From: Candidatus Poribacteria bacterium
Lineage (GTDB): Bacteria; Poribacteria; DTPJ01
Length of the DNA stretch: 12,029 nt
Direction: 5' to 3'
Assembly (NCBI GenBank): GCA_011334435.1
Contig: DTPJ01000393.1
Coordinates: 1-12,029 of the forward strand
The notes below the pieces were generated by a model. That model saw only the letters and a program-made list of their open reading frames with translations. It did no database searches and was not told the DNA's origin. Below are positions 1 to 7,088 of the stretch, one piece after another; the stretch's first letter is position 1; every line of letters starts with the position of its first letter. The position numbers and the translations under genes are program-made.

Positions 1-37
1 TAGGTTCTTCACATATAGTTTTTGGGAGGAGCATTAT

Positions 38-3000
38 ATGTTTAATAGTTGTAAAAAATTGTATCTTCAAAACGTGAGACTCAAAATCTATGCCATGCTA
101 ACTCTACTCTGCATAGCCTTTTTAGTAATAGGTTGCGGAGAGAAAGATAATCAGCATTTGGTCAATGCGAGGCTTATGATCCAACAGGGCAAATATAAAG
201 ATTCTCAGAGCATGGCACAAATTAAAAGCGAGTTTAAATCAGTAATCGCCAAAGAATCTGACAACCCAGAAGCATTATGTCCGTTAAAAGCCATTGAAAT
301 CATTGAGTCAGGCGTGAATTTAGAAAATCAAAAGAAATTAATAGGCGAGATAACTTCCACTATCAATCAACTTGAAAGCCAAATTAAAAAACTGAAAGCG
401 ATTGATAAAGACCTAATGACAGACAGTGATAAAAAGCAGTTAGATAAACTGACCAGAAAGTGGTATCTTACGCTTGAACCGACAGCTACGATTTTGACAT
501 CTGATACCGCTTGGATAAACAACGTCGGAGAACCTTCATATAATCTACTTTTGGAGTTATTTAAAGTTTATGATCCATCTATACAAAATAATGTTGTCAA
601 AATATTTGTTGAGTTAAAATCAAAAACCTTTGACACACTCATAAAAGCGTTACAGAATGAAGACGAAATGGTCCGCAGGCAAGCTTTGATCGCATTAGGG
701 AAGATAAAAGATGACAGAGCGGTTGAACCTATCGCAAAATTATTGACCGACACGGATCCGGGCGTTAAATTTTATATACCTATAGCGTTGGAGTCCATCG
801 GCGGAGAGAAGATAATAGAACCATTACATATAGCCCTTAAAGATGAAATGTCACAGATACGGATGGCCGCAGCAGATATAATCGGTAGATTGAAAGATCA
901 ATCTGCGATCCCATTGTTAATAGAAAGACTTGCAGACGATAATAGCTATGTAAAGGCAAGTGCGACTGATGCTTTAATGAAAATAGGCACACCAGCAATT
1001 CCAAGCCTTATTGATGTTCTACAAAAGAAAGCTGAAAATGTTGCTTTAAGCCCTAGCGATCTAATAGGCGATAAAATAGGCAATAAATATAAAAAGGAGT
1101 TGTCCAAACGCACAGCTTTACAGGTGACAATAATGTCAATTTTAGGCAATATGAAAGACCCTATCGCAATAAAACCGCTTCTTGAAGCGATGAAAACTCA
1201 GGCATTGCCGGGTGCAACGGAAGATGAGAAGACATTTGCCTCTTCTATTAGAGATGGTGCGGTTTCTGCATTAAGTAGTATCGGTGCCCCAGCGGTTGAC
1301 GGACTTATAGCGATCCTCTCAAATCCCAACGAAAGCGAAACCGCCAGAGTTAGTTCTGCATCGGCATTAGGAACTATTGGAGATAAAAGAGCCGTTATTC
1401 CATTGATCAATGCTTTAAAAGATGGGAATAAAAATGTCAGGGCAATTTCTGCTTCTTCTCTTGGTATATTAAGAGACAGGCGGGCTTTAATGCCATTGAT
1501 AGATGCCTTAAACGATAGTGATATAGTAGTAAAAACTAATTCTGCTGCATCGCTTGGTTTAATAGCAGATAAAACTGCGACTCAACCTCTTCTTAAAATT
1601 TTAGTAGATAAAAATGAAAGAGAAAAAGTCCGCACTACCGCTTTAGATTCATTAGGACTAATAAAAGATACAACTACATTAGAACCTATATTGAAAATAC
1701 TTATAGACGAATATGAAAAAGACGGTATCAGAAAGAGTGCAGCAACAGCTTTACGTTTAATGGAAAATCCATATCCAAGTGAAGCACTGATCGCTCTTCT
1801 CAGAGGCGATATGGTTTATCCGATCTATATGCCAGAAAAAGGCAAAGTCATAAATTGGCTTAAAAAAGAAGGCGATAAAGGGTTCATAAAGAATGTAACC
1901 CCAATTGTTGAAATTTCAAGAGGGAAAGGCAAGCAAGAATTGTTAGCTCCTGCCTCTGGGGATTTAATAAAAATATATACAAAAAATGGCGAAGAAGCAG
2001 AAAAAGGTGCTTTGATAGGTCTAATAGCCTTTAAGGACAAAAAGATAAAAGAAGAAGAGAGAAGCTCAGTTAGGAATATGGCATCATTAGCACTTGGCAA
2101 AGTTAAAGGCGATAACGCAGTTCCTGCATTGATAATCTCGCTTGATAAAGATAAAAATGGTGCTGTCAGAAAGAATTCTGCTTCATCTTTACGAGAAATT
2201 GAAAACGCAAAAGCGAGACCTGCCCTTATTAAGGCTTTAGAAAGCGATGATAGTGGAGTTGTCAGAAGCGAATGTGCTTATGCACTTGGCGTCGGCGGAC
2301 TTAAACATGCTGAAAATGTCCCGCATCTTATCAAAACATTGCAGAAAGACAAATACGAGTCCGCAAGGGTTAAATCTGCTTGGTCGCTTGGCGAATTGGC
2401 GGATAAAAGGGCAGTTGAACCGATGATAAAATTATTGGTAGAAGGACGAAAGAAGGGCGAAAAAGAAGCCCCAGCAGTTATTAATGAGATCATAACTGCT
2501 CTTGATAAAATCGCTAGTCCTGCTGTTGATCCTTTATTGGCTGTTTTAAAAGATAAAAAAATAGATGAAGTCCCAAGAGCTAACGCAGCTAAAATACTTG
2601 GCTTAATTGCAAGCACTAACGCTGTTGAACAATTGATAGCTTCGTTGAAAGATGAAAGCGTTGTTGTCCGAAGCGAATCAGCGAAAGCCTTGGGATTAAT
2701 AAATGATAGGCGTGCAGTTGAACCATTAATAAGTGTGATTAATAACCCTGATGAATGGGTCACTGTTCGCACTAATGCGATAACAGCACTTGGCAATATT
2801 AAAGACGAAAGGGCAGTCATGCCTTTAATTGACGCCCTGAAATCTGACGTCATAGCTATTAGAAGCGTCGCAGTTACCGCCTTGGGAAATATAAAAGATA
2901 AGCGCGCAGTGCCTTTATTAGTCCAAATGTTAGAAAATCCAAAAGAAGATGACGGCATCAGGGCAAATGTTGTTAATGCCTTGGCAAGCATTGCAGACCC

Positions 3001-3889
3001 AATAGCTAATCCATCAATATTAAACGCATTGAAAGATGGCAATGTCACAATAAGGCAAAACGCAGTTGTCGCTGTTGGAAGTCTTGCAATAGCTAATTCG
3101 GTAGATACATTAATAGCCATAGTCAAAAACGTAAATGAATTAACATCTCTACGGGCGAGCGCAGCAGAATCATTGGGCAATATAGGTGATAGAAAGGCAA
3201 TCGGCGCTTTAATTGAAAGGTTAGCAGACCCTAATGAATCTGATACTGTATGGGCTAAAGTTGCGACTGCGGTAGGAAAACTTAAATCACCGACTGTCCC
3301 TGAATGGGTAGAGCAGAGAGCAAGAGATACATGGGAATCTGTCACTGTTAGAGTTTCGGCACTTTATGCCTTGTCGGGAACAGGTAGCGAGAAAGATTAT
3401 TCAACTCTGGTAGAGATGATTGATAACGGCACATTAGAGATAAGGGCTGGTTCTGCTATGGCTTTGGCGAATACTGGACGCAAATCCGCCACACCATTGA
3501 TAATAAAGAAATTAGAAAGCGATGGAGAAGAGACCGTCAGATACTATTCAGCAAAGGCATTAGGTGTGCTTGCTGATCCAAGTGCAGAGCAAGCGTTAAT
3601 AAAGGCTTTCAAGGAAGATGGAGCTGCGAGTGTAAGAAATGAGTCTGCACTTTCGCTTGGAATTATAAAAGGAAAGAATGGAATTAATGCTTTGATTAGC
3701 ATCGCACAAGATACTACTAAGGGGGCTGATCATCGCTGGAATTCTGCGAAAGCATTAGGAGACGCAAAAATCACAGAGGCAGTGCCTATCTTACAAAAGA
3801 TGCTATCAGAAAATAATGGCGAAATACACTATCAATCCGCAGAGGCTTTACGCAAAATAACTGGGCAAAAACAGGGTTATGAAATCTGA
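38..3889 (+). CDS. Giant HEAT-repeat lipoprotein with an inserted lipoyl/biotinyl-like domain
   Basis: Predicted envelope lipoprotein of 1283 aa and probable protein-binding scaffold. The start is supported by GGGAGGAG at 24-31, six bases before ATG. Residues 1-33 form a lipoprotein signal peptide: Lys/Arg-rich n-region, hydrophobic core about 19-31, and lipobox VIGC with Cys33. Gly34 rather than Asp follows the Cys, which fits outer-membrane sorting if Lol rules apply. Residues about 34-190 are helical, with a TPR-like start and a coiled-coil-like stretch near 105-145. From about residue 195 to the end there are roughly 30 HEAT units of the PBS-lyase/EZ type, with the recurring pattern VR..A..ALG.I.D.RAV.PLI..L. 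The array is broken once, at about 592-665, by a barrel-sandwich domain (annotated separately). No catalytic residues are recognised. The stop overlaps the permease start by one base, so the two are probably co-translated. The lipoprotein and HEAT calls are firm; the partner is unknown. Confidence 0.9.
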   Translation: MFNSCKKLYLQNVRLKIYAMLTLLCIAFLVIGCGEKDNQHLVNARLMIQQGKYKDSQSMAQIKSEFKSVIAKESDNPEALCPLKAIEIIESGVNLENQKKLIGEITSTINQLESQIKKLKAIDKDLMTDSDKKQLDKLTRKWYLTLEPTATILTSDTAWINNVGEPSYNLLLELFKVYDPSIQNNVVKIFVELKSKTFDTLIKALQNEDEMVRRQALIALGKIKDDRAVEPIAKLLTDTDPGVKFYIPIALESIGGEKIIEPLHIALKDEMSQIRMAAADIIGRLKDQSAIPLLIERLADDNSYVKASATDALMKIGTPAIPSLIDVLQKKAENVALSPSDLIGDKIGNKYKKELSKRTALQVTIMSILGNMKDPIAIKPLLEAMKTQALPGATEDEKTFASSIRDGAVSALSSIGAPAVDGLIAILSNPNESETARVSSASALGTIGDKRAVIPLINALKDGNKNVRAISASSLGILRDRRALMPLIDALNDSDIVVKTNSAASLGLIADKTATQPLLKILVDKNEREKVRTTALDSLGLIKDTTTLEPILKILIDEYEKDGIRKSAATALRLMENPYPSEALIALLRGDMVYPIYMPEKGKVINWLKKEGDKGFIKNVTPIVEISRGKGKQELLAPASGDLIKIYTKNGEEAEKGALIGLIAFKDKKIKEEERSSVRNMASLALGKVKGDNAVPALIISLDKDKNGAVRKNSASSLREIENAKARPALIKALESDDSGVVRSECAYALGVGGLKHAENVPHLIKTLQKDKYESARVKSAWSLGELADKRAVEPMIKLLVEGRKKGEKEAPAVINEIITALDKIASPAVDPLLAVLKDKKIDEVPRANAAKILGLIASTNAVEQLIASLKDESVVVRSESAKALGLINDRRAVEPLISVINNPDEWVTVRTNAITALGNIKDERAVMPLIDALKSDVIAIRSVAVTALGNIKDKRAVPLLVQMLENPKEDDGIRANVVNALASIADPIANPSILNALKDGNVTIRQNAVVAVGSLAIANSVDTLIAIVKNVNELTSLRASAAESLGNIGDRKAIGALIERLADPNESDTVWAKVATAVGKLKSPTVPEWVEQRARDTWESVTVRVSALYALSGTGSEKDYSTLVEMIDNGTLEIRAGSAMALANTGRKSATPLIIKKLESDGEETVRYYSAKALGVLADPSAEQALIKAFKEDGAASVRNESALSLGIIKGKNGINALISIAQDTTKGADHRWNSAKALGDAKITEAVPILQKMLSENNGEIHYQSAEALRKITGQKQGYEI
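620..3880 (+). repeat. Tandem HEAT (EZ-type) repeat-coding array
   Basis: About 30 degenerate in-frame units of roughly 31-36 codons encode the HEAT repeats: about 11 units before the lipoyl-like insertion and about 19 after it. The best conserved block is ALG.I.D.RAV.PLI, for example near residues 448-465 and 883-905. Units are similar in protein but diverged in DNA, so this is an old repeat and not a recent tandem duplication. Longer inter-repeat loops occur at about 325-360 and 385-405, besides the domain insertion. Confidence 0.85.
1811..2032 (+). other. Lipoyl/biotinyl-like (barrel-sandwich) domain inserted in the HEAT array
   Basis: Residues about 592-665 of the HEAT lipoprotein read like a lipoyl domain: MP.KGKV..WLKKEGDK (598-614), then VEI (624-626), then APASG (637-641), then NGEEAEKGALIGLI (650-663). 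Set against the E2 pattern EI.TDKA.VEVPAPVAG, the segment from Glu625 to Gly641 aligns without gaps. Lys630 falls exactly on the lipoyl-lysine position, but the flanks are GKG instead of DKA. The domain sits in the loop between two HEAT units, where neighbouring loops have only a few residues. Because the protein is exported, lipoylation or biotinylation by cytoplasmic ligases seems unlikely, so a structural or binding role is the safer reading. Confidence 0.75.
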
Positions 3890-5073
3890 TGAAAAAGAAT
3901 AATGATGGATGGCGTTTTGCCCTTTTCTATTTCATATCGTTCTGTGCGGTATCCCTTTATGGTATATATGGCAACTTATATTTCAGAAGGCGTGGAGTTT
4001 CTAACGTTGAGCTTGGCATATTGAACGCAATTCCCGCATGGACAGGCATATTCGCTCCAATACTATGGGGCATAATAAGCGATGCGATGCGTCAACGCAA
4101 ACTGCCGAGCTTCATAATGCATATCGCTTGTGCTGTTATATTTCCGCTCTTTTGGTTTTGGAACGGAGAATCATTTCTCCTTTTGTGTGTTATAATGGCA
4201 GTTTTCACGATATTTTTCAGTGGAAGCATACCATTAGCAGACGCATGGACGCTTGATCATATCTCACGAAAAGGCGGAGATTACGGCAGGCTAAGAAGTT
4301 GGGGGTCTATTGGCTTTATAACGCCTTTGTTAGCTTCTTTGTTTATACTGAAAAAAACTGAGGTGTCACAAGCTAATGACCTTCTTCCTGTATTCATCGG
4401 ATTTTGTGCGTTTCGCCTATTGTCTGGTTTATATTCGCTTTTCCTGCCAGAATATCATTCCTCATCAAAAAAAACAAAACTTGATTGGAAAAGCCTAAAA
4501 GTTTATCTTGATCCCTTTGTTATTACATTCTTCATCGCAGTATTTATGAGCAGATTTTTGTTCGGACCCTATTATACCTTTTTTAGCATTTACCTTGACG
4601 ATATTGGTATATCTGATAATTTCAAAGGCATTTATTGGATCACTGCGGTTTCTGCGGAAACAGCTTTGATCGCAGTCTCGGGATCAATTCTAAAACGTTT
4701 TGGTGCAGTTTTAATGTTAATTGCAGGGCTTTTAGCTATGGCATTTAGAATGTTCATATTCTCAATTACGCCTGCGTGGTATATAATACTTTTGACACAG
4801 ACGCTTCATGCACTCACATTTGGGGCATTTCATGTCGCTTCTATCCAAATAACTAATAGGATAACCCCTGAGGCCTTTCGTGCAAGTGGACAAACGTTTA
4901 ACGGTGCAGTCTTAGGCATTGGCAGTCTTGTCGGAGGTGTTGTCGGTGGGATATGGGCAGAAAACTGTGGGCTGACTGGTCTGTTTAGGATGCTTTCAAT
5001 AATATCGCTTATAACAACTATTATCCTATCAATCTGTTTCGCTATATGGCGTATGAAACCGCTAAGAGATTAA
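3889..5073 (+). CDS. MFS permease, HcaT / nucleoside:H+ symporter-like
   Basis: Inner-membrane secondary transporter of the major facilitator superfamily, 394 aa, with hydrophobic segments consistent with 12 helices. The loop after TM2 carries a motif-A-like stretch (G61, D65, R68, R70, K71). The segment 131-143 (DYGRLRSWGSIGF) matches the YGR.R.WGS.GF signature seen in HcaT, NucP and related MFS_1_like members, which supports proton-coupled uptake of a small organic substrate such as an aromatic acid, nucleoside or sugar. The substrate cannot be read from sequence. The ATG overlaps the TGA of the HEAT lipoprotein (TGATG) and has no strong ribosome binding site, so translation is probably coupled. 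The C-terminus ends in a TTAA shared with the convergent small gene. Family call firm, substrate unknown. Confidence 0.88.
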   Translation: MKKNNDGWRFALFYFISFCAVSLYGIYGNLYFRRRGVSNVELGILNAIPAWTGIFAPILWGIISDAMRQRKLPSFIMHIACAVIFPLFWFWNGESFLLLCVIMAVFTIFFSGSIPLADAWTLDHISRKGGDYGRLRSWGSIGFITPLLASLFILKKTEVSQANDLLPVFIGFCAFRLLSGLYSLFLPEYHSSSKKTKLDWKSLKVYLDPFVITFFIAVFMSRFLFGPYYTFFSIYLDDIGISDNFKGIYWITAVSAETALIAVSGSILKRFGAVLMLIAGLLAMAFRMFIFSITPAWYIILLTQTLHALTFGAFHVASIQITNRITPEAFRASGQTFNGAVLGIGSLVGGVVGGIWAENCGLTGLFRMLSIISLITTIILSICFAIWRMKPLRD

Positions 5074-5097
5074 GCTAAAGTCCGTTTTAGCATCTCT
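5065..5097. terminator. Imperfect hairpin at the convergent gene junction, possible bidirectional terminator
   Basis: AGAGAT (5065-5070) pairs with ATCTCT (5092-5097), and GCTAAA (5074-5079) pairs with TTTAGC (5086-5091). This gives a 12-bp stem with a three-base bulge (TAA, the permease stop) and a six-base loop. It lies where two convergent genes end, which suits a shared terminator, but there is no U-tract on either side and part of it codes for the C-terminus of the minus-strand gene. Tentative. Confidence 0.35.
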
Positions 5098-5432
5098 ACT
5101 TCGTTTGCATATTTTGTCGCAAGTTCATGGGCATTTTGGCTTTCTCTGATCTTTCCCGCTTTGGACAGTTCCTCTGCCCTATTTTGCATGACTTTTGCCC
5201 CATTTTTATAGCCTATCATCTTAATCTTTGTGATCTCGTTAGAATCTAACGATTTGCCTAATTTTCTGCTATACTTCAAAGCCTCTTCTAAAACCATTTC
5301 CATACCAGAGACGTTGCCATCATTGGCATATATCTTTGCGAATTTGACATTTTCATCAACAATTTCTTGCATCTCATCTTTCGTCAGATCAGGTTCTGGT
5401 ATTCTCTTCGGCTTTCTTCTAATGAAAAACAT
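5070..5432 (-). CDS. Small charged helical protein of unknown function
   Basis: 120 aa, not recognised. No signal peptide or membrane segment is visible, so it is probably cytoplasmic. The N-terminus is basic (FIRRKPKR, residues 3-10), followed by Glu/Lys-rich, predominantly helical sequence with the spacing of an antiparallel helical bundle or short TPR-like hairpins (FAKIYANDGNVSGMEMVLEE at about 31-50). No enzyme motif is seen. It has its own ribosome binding site, GAGGT on the minus strand (complement of 5438-5442), about five to six bases before the ATG, which makes it more credible than the antisense ORFs elsewhere in the window. It is divergent from the sulfatase-like gene and convergent with the permease, its stop sharing TTAA with the permease stop. 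It is probably a single-gene unit read from the 5433-5625 control region. Confidence 0.72.
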   Translation of the reverse strand: MFFIRRKPKRIPEPDLTKDEMQEIVDENVKFAKIYANDGNVSGMEMVLEEALKYSRKLGKSLDSNEITKIKMIGYKNGAKVMQNRAEELSKAGKIRESQNAHELATKYANEVEMLKRTLA

Positions 5433-5513
5433 ATCTAACCTCGCTGTTTTAATACTATCTCACAATTGAATTGGCATTCGGTATAAAAACATATTTCTAA
5501 TTAATGTAAATTT

Positions 5514-5533
5514 TATCAATGATATGATTGATA
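5514..5533. promoter_or_regulatory. Inverted repeat TATCAAT-N6-ATTGATA, possible operator
   Basis: Perfect 7-bp arms (5514-5520 and 5527-5533) flank the spacer GATATG. The right arm is part of an inverted copy of the ATATCAATCA sequence found in the second site at 5571-5580. Its location in a divergent control region suggests a binding site for a dimeric regulator. No protein is assigned. Confidence 0.4.
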
Positions 5534-5545
5534 TGCAAGAAACTA

Positions 5546-5574
5546 TTGAAATAAAAACCAAACTTTGATAATAT
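5546..5574 (+). promoter_or_regulatory. Candidate sigma70 promoter for the sulfatase-like gene
   Basis: TTGAAA (5546-5551) as -35, a 17-base spacer, and TAATAT (5569-5574) as -10. An alternative -10 is GATAAT at 5567-5572 with a 15-base spacer. Initiation would fall near 5581, leaving a leader of about 45 bases with GGAGG at 5615-5619. The -10 lies inside the palindrome at 5565-5577, so a protein bound there would block initiation. In such AT-rich DNA the promoter match alone is weak evidence. Confidence 0.4.
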
Positions 5575-5584
5575 CAATCAAGTA
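5565..5584 (+). promoter_or_regulatory. FNR/CRP-like palindrome and repeated element, copy 1
   Basis: TTGATA-A-TATCAA (5565-5577) is a perfect palindrome around one base. Written as TTGAT-N3-ATCAA it resembles the FNR consensus TTGAT-N4-ATCAA but with a spacer one base shorter. It is followed by TCAAGTA, making a 20-base element TTGA-N5-TCAATCAAGTA that recurs at 7036-7055 with 17 of 20 bases identical. It ends 41 bases before the sulfatase-like start and overlaps the candidate -10. Confidence 0.5.
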
Positions 5585-5625
5585 AAAAGCAATAATAATG
5601 ACTAATTGAAAATTGGAGGCAAAAG

Positions 5626-7032
5626 ATGAATATAATACTTGTCGTTTTTGATTCTCTGAGAAAAGACTCTATGGGCTGTTATGGTCCTCCGCCTTGGTGG
5701 GAAGTAAAGACACCTCATTTTGACGCTTTGGCGAAGGAATCTTTGGTAATGGATCGGATGTATCCCGAGTCGTTGCCGACTTTGCCAACACGCCGAGCTT
5801 TATATACAGGCAATCGCGTTTATCCGTTTGATAAAGGCGATTTCCATCTCAAAGGGGATTTTGTCGGCGCTCCGGGTTGGGGACCTATACCAGAAGATCA
5901 GGATACTATCGCAGAATTGCTCAGAGACAACGGATACCGAACAGGGCTTATTGCCGATGTCTATCACATGTTTAAGCCATCAAAAAATTATTGGCGGGGA
6001 TTTAACCAGTGGATGTTTTTACGAGGACAAGAAACTGATCCTTATCGTAGCGGTCCTGCATTAACACAAGAACAGATTGATCATTGGTTACCAAAGGAAT
6101 TACAAAATCCATGGCGTATTAACTTCATCAAGCAGTGTATTATGAATATGCACGACAGAGTAAAAGAAGAGGACTATTTTAACGCAAGAGTTATGATAGA
6201 ATCGGCAAGGTGGCTTGAACAAAATCAAGATGCGGATAAATTCTTTTTAACAATAGAAAGCTTTGATCCACACGAGCCATGGCTTGTCCCTGAACATTAT
6301 CGCAGAATGTATGACGATAGCGATGGACCAGAACAGGTCATCTCTGGATATTCGGACACAAAGACTCTCAGACCAGAGTTATTGAAAAGGACAAGAGCTA
6401 ATTACACAGGATTAGTTACAATGTGTGATAGATGGTTCGGTTATCTCTATGAGACGATAAAGACATTGGGAATGTTAGATAATACGATTTTGATTTTCAC
6501 AACCGACCATGGTCATTCCATAGGCGATTTTGATTATATGGGCAAACGTGGCTATCCATCAACACCAGAGGTTTACGATGTCCCATTGATAATTCGCCAT
6601 CCTGAAGGGATAGGTGCAGGTAAGCGAAGCAATATGCTTGTTCAACATATTGACGTCGCAGCACAAATTCTGGAATTTGCAGGCGTCCAACCTAAAAAGC
6701 CAATAGACGGTAAGCCTTTCTGGAAATCTGCCATAGAAGATGGAGAACCGATCAGAGATCATGTGACTATCGGTTGGGGATCAGCTATGACCGTTATTGA
6801 TCATAATTGGTGGCTAAACTGCAAGATCAACGGCAGAGGCGTTTTTCTCCGTGATCTGAACTCTGAAAAGCCATTTGATAGCAACGTCGCAGACAAACAT
6901 CCTGACGTAGTTAATTACCTTTATAAAAAAGGCGTTGAAGATGCGGGTGGAAAATTCCCCGAATATATAGAAAAATTAGCAGAAGGACAAGCAGATGCAC
7001 CTGGTTGCAGTGAACTTGTTCCCCGTGCTTAA
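5626..7032 (+). CDS. Sulfatase-fold hydrolase (alkaline phosphatase superfamily), Thr at nucleophile position
   Basis: 468 aa, start supported by GGAGG (5615-5619) six bases upstream. The fold is clear: N-terminal metal-site motif FDSLRKDSMGCYG (8-20, D9), active-site block with R56 and LYTG (59-62), DPHEPW at 214-219, TTDHGH with D294 and H295, and the typical C-terminal VPLIIRHPEG. In formylglycine sulfatases the active site reads C/S-x-P-x-R; here it is T52-L-P-T-R56, so the residue that would become formylglycine is Thr. Thr serves as the nucleophile in some phosphodiesterases/phosphatases of the same superfamily (NPP type), so phosphoester hydrolysis is a real alternative to sulfate-ester hydrolysis. 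There is no signal peptide, unlike most bacterial sulfatases, so it is probably cytoplasmic. It is the first gene of a five-gene run. Fold very likely; substrate unknown. Confidence 0.85.
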   Translation: MNIILVVFDSLRKDSMGCYGPPPWWEVKTPHFDALAKESLVMDRMYPESLPTLPTRRALYTGNRVYPFDKGDFHLKGDFVGAPGWGPIPEDQDTIAELLRDNGYRTGLIADVYHMFKPSKNYWRGFNQWMFLRGQETDPYRSGPALTQEQIDHWLPKELQNPWRINFIKQCIMNMHDRVKEEDYFNARVMIESARWLEQNQDADKFFLTIESFDPHEPWLVPEHYRRMYDDSDGPEQVISGYSDTKTLRPELLKRTRANYTGLVTMCDRWFGYLYETIKTLGMLDNTILIFTTDHGHSIGDFDYMGKRGYPSTPEVYDVPLIIRHPEGIGAGKRSNMLVQHIDVAAQILEFAGVQPKKPIDGKPFWKSAIEDGEPIRDHVTIGWGSAMTVIDHNWWLNCKINGRGVFLRDLNSEKPFDSNVADKHPDVVNYLYKKGVEDAGGKFPEYIEKLAEGQADAPGCSELVPRA

Positions 7033-7035
7033 TGC

Positions 7036-7055
7036 TTGACCAAATCAATCAAGTA
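7036..7055 (+). promoter_or_regulatory. FNR/CRP-like repeated element, copy 2, ahead of the glycosylase gene
   Basis: TTGAC-N3-ATCAA followed by TCAAGTA. It matches copy 1 (5565-5584) at 17 of 20 bases, with all 11 bases of TCAATCAAGTA identical. It lies in the 56-base gap between the sulfatase-like and glycosylase genes, 33 bases before the latter. It overlaps a TATAAA (7054-7059) that could be a -10 but lacks a good -35. It may mark a second, co-regulated promoter inside the run. Confidence 0.45.
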
Positions 7056-7088
7056 TAAAATATTTAAACATTAACGAAAAACTATATC

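Larger units (their letters stand above)
5433..5625. promoter_or_regulatory. Divergent intergenic control region
   Basis: This 193-base, strongly AT-rich region separates the minus-strand small gene from the sulfatase-like gene and is the largest gene-free stretch here. It holds two TTGAT/ATCAA-based inverted repeats (5514-5533 and 5565-5577), a candidate rightward promoter (5546-5574), and Shine-Dalgarno sites at both ends. The 10-mer ATATCAATCA is present on the + strand at 5571-5580 and on the - strand at 5525-5534, giving an inverted pair that could serve both directions. I see no convincing sigma70 promoter for the leftward gene and no small RNA or riboswitch-like fold. Confidence 0.6.

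Noticed and set aside
1811..2032. A true biotin carboxyl carrier or E2 lipoyl domain from a gene fusion or frameshift
   Set aside because: The reading frame is continuous, the HEAT array resumes after it, no carboxylase or E2 catalytic domain is nearby, and the protein carries an export signal.
2278..3345. A 355-codon open frame on the minus strand, antisense to the HEAT-repeat gene
   Set aside because: Its repetitive, Ser/Ala/Leu-rich translation mirrors the HEAT codons on the other strand, it has no visible ribosome binding site or domain, and the sense protein is unambiguous.
620..3880. Array of direct repeats that could suggest CRISPR or recent tandem duplication
   Set aside because: The periodicity is codon-level HEAT repetition with diverged DNA, not exact repeats with unique spacers.
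4038..4256. Small + strand open frame inside the permease gene
   Set aside because: Out-of-frame shadow of a clear MFS coding sequence, with no start context of its own.
5433..5625. A canonical FNR box at 5565-5577
   Set aside because: The spacer is three bases instead of four, so it is only FNR-like. It is reported as a palindrome with an unassigned regulator.
7054..7059. TATAAA as a -10 box for the glycosylase gene
   Set aside because: No acceptable -35 lies 16-18 bases upstream. TTGACC at 7036-7041 is only 12 bases away. It is mentioned within the repeated-element entry but not called as a promoter.
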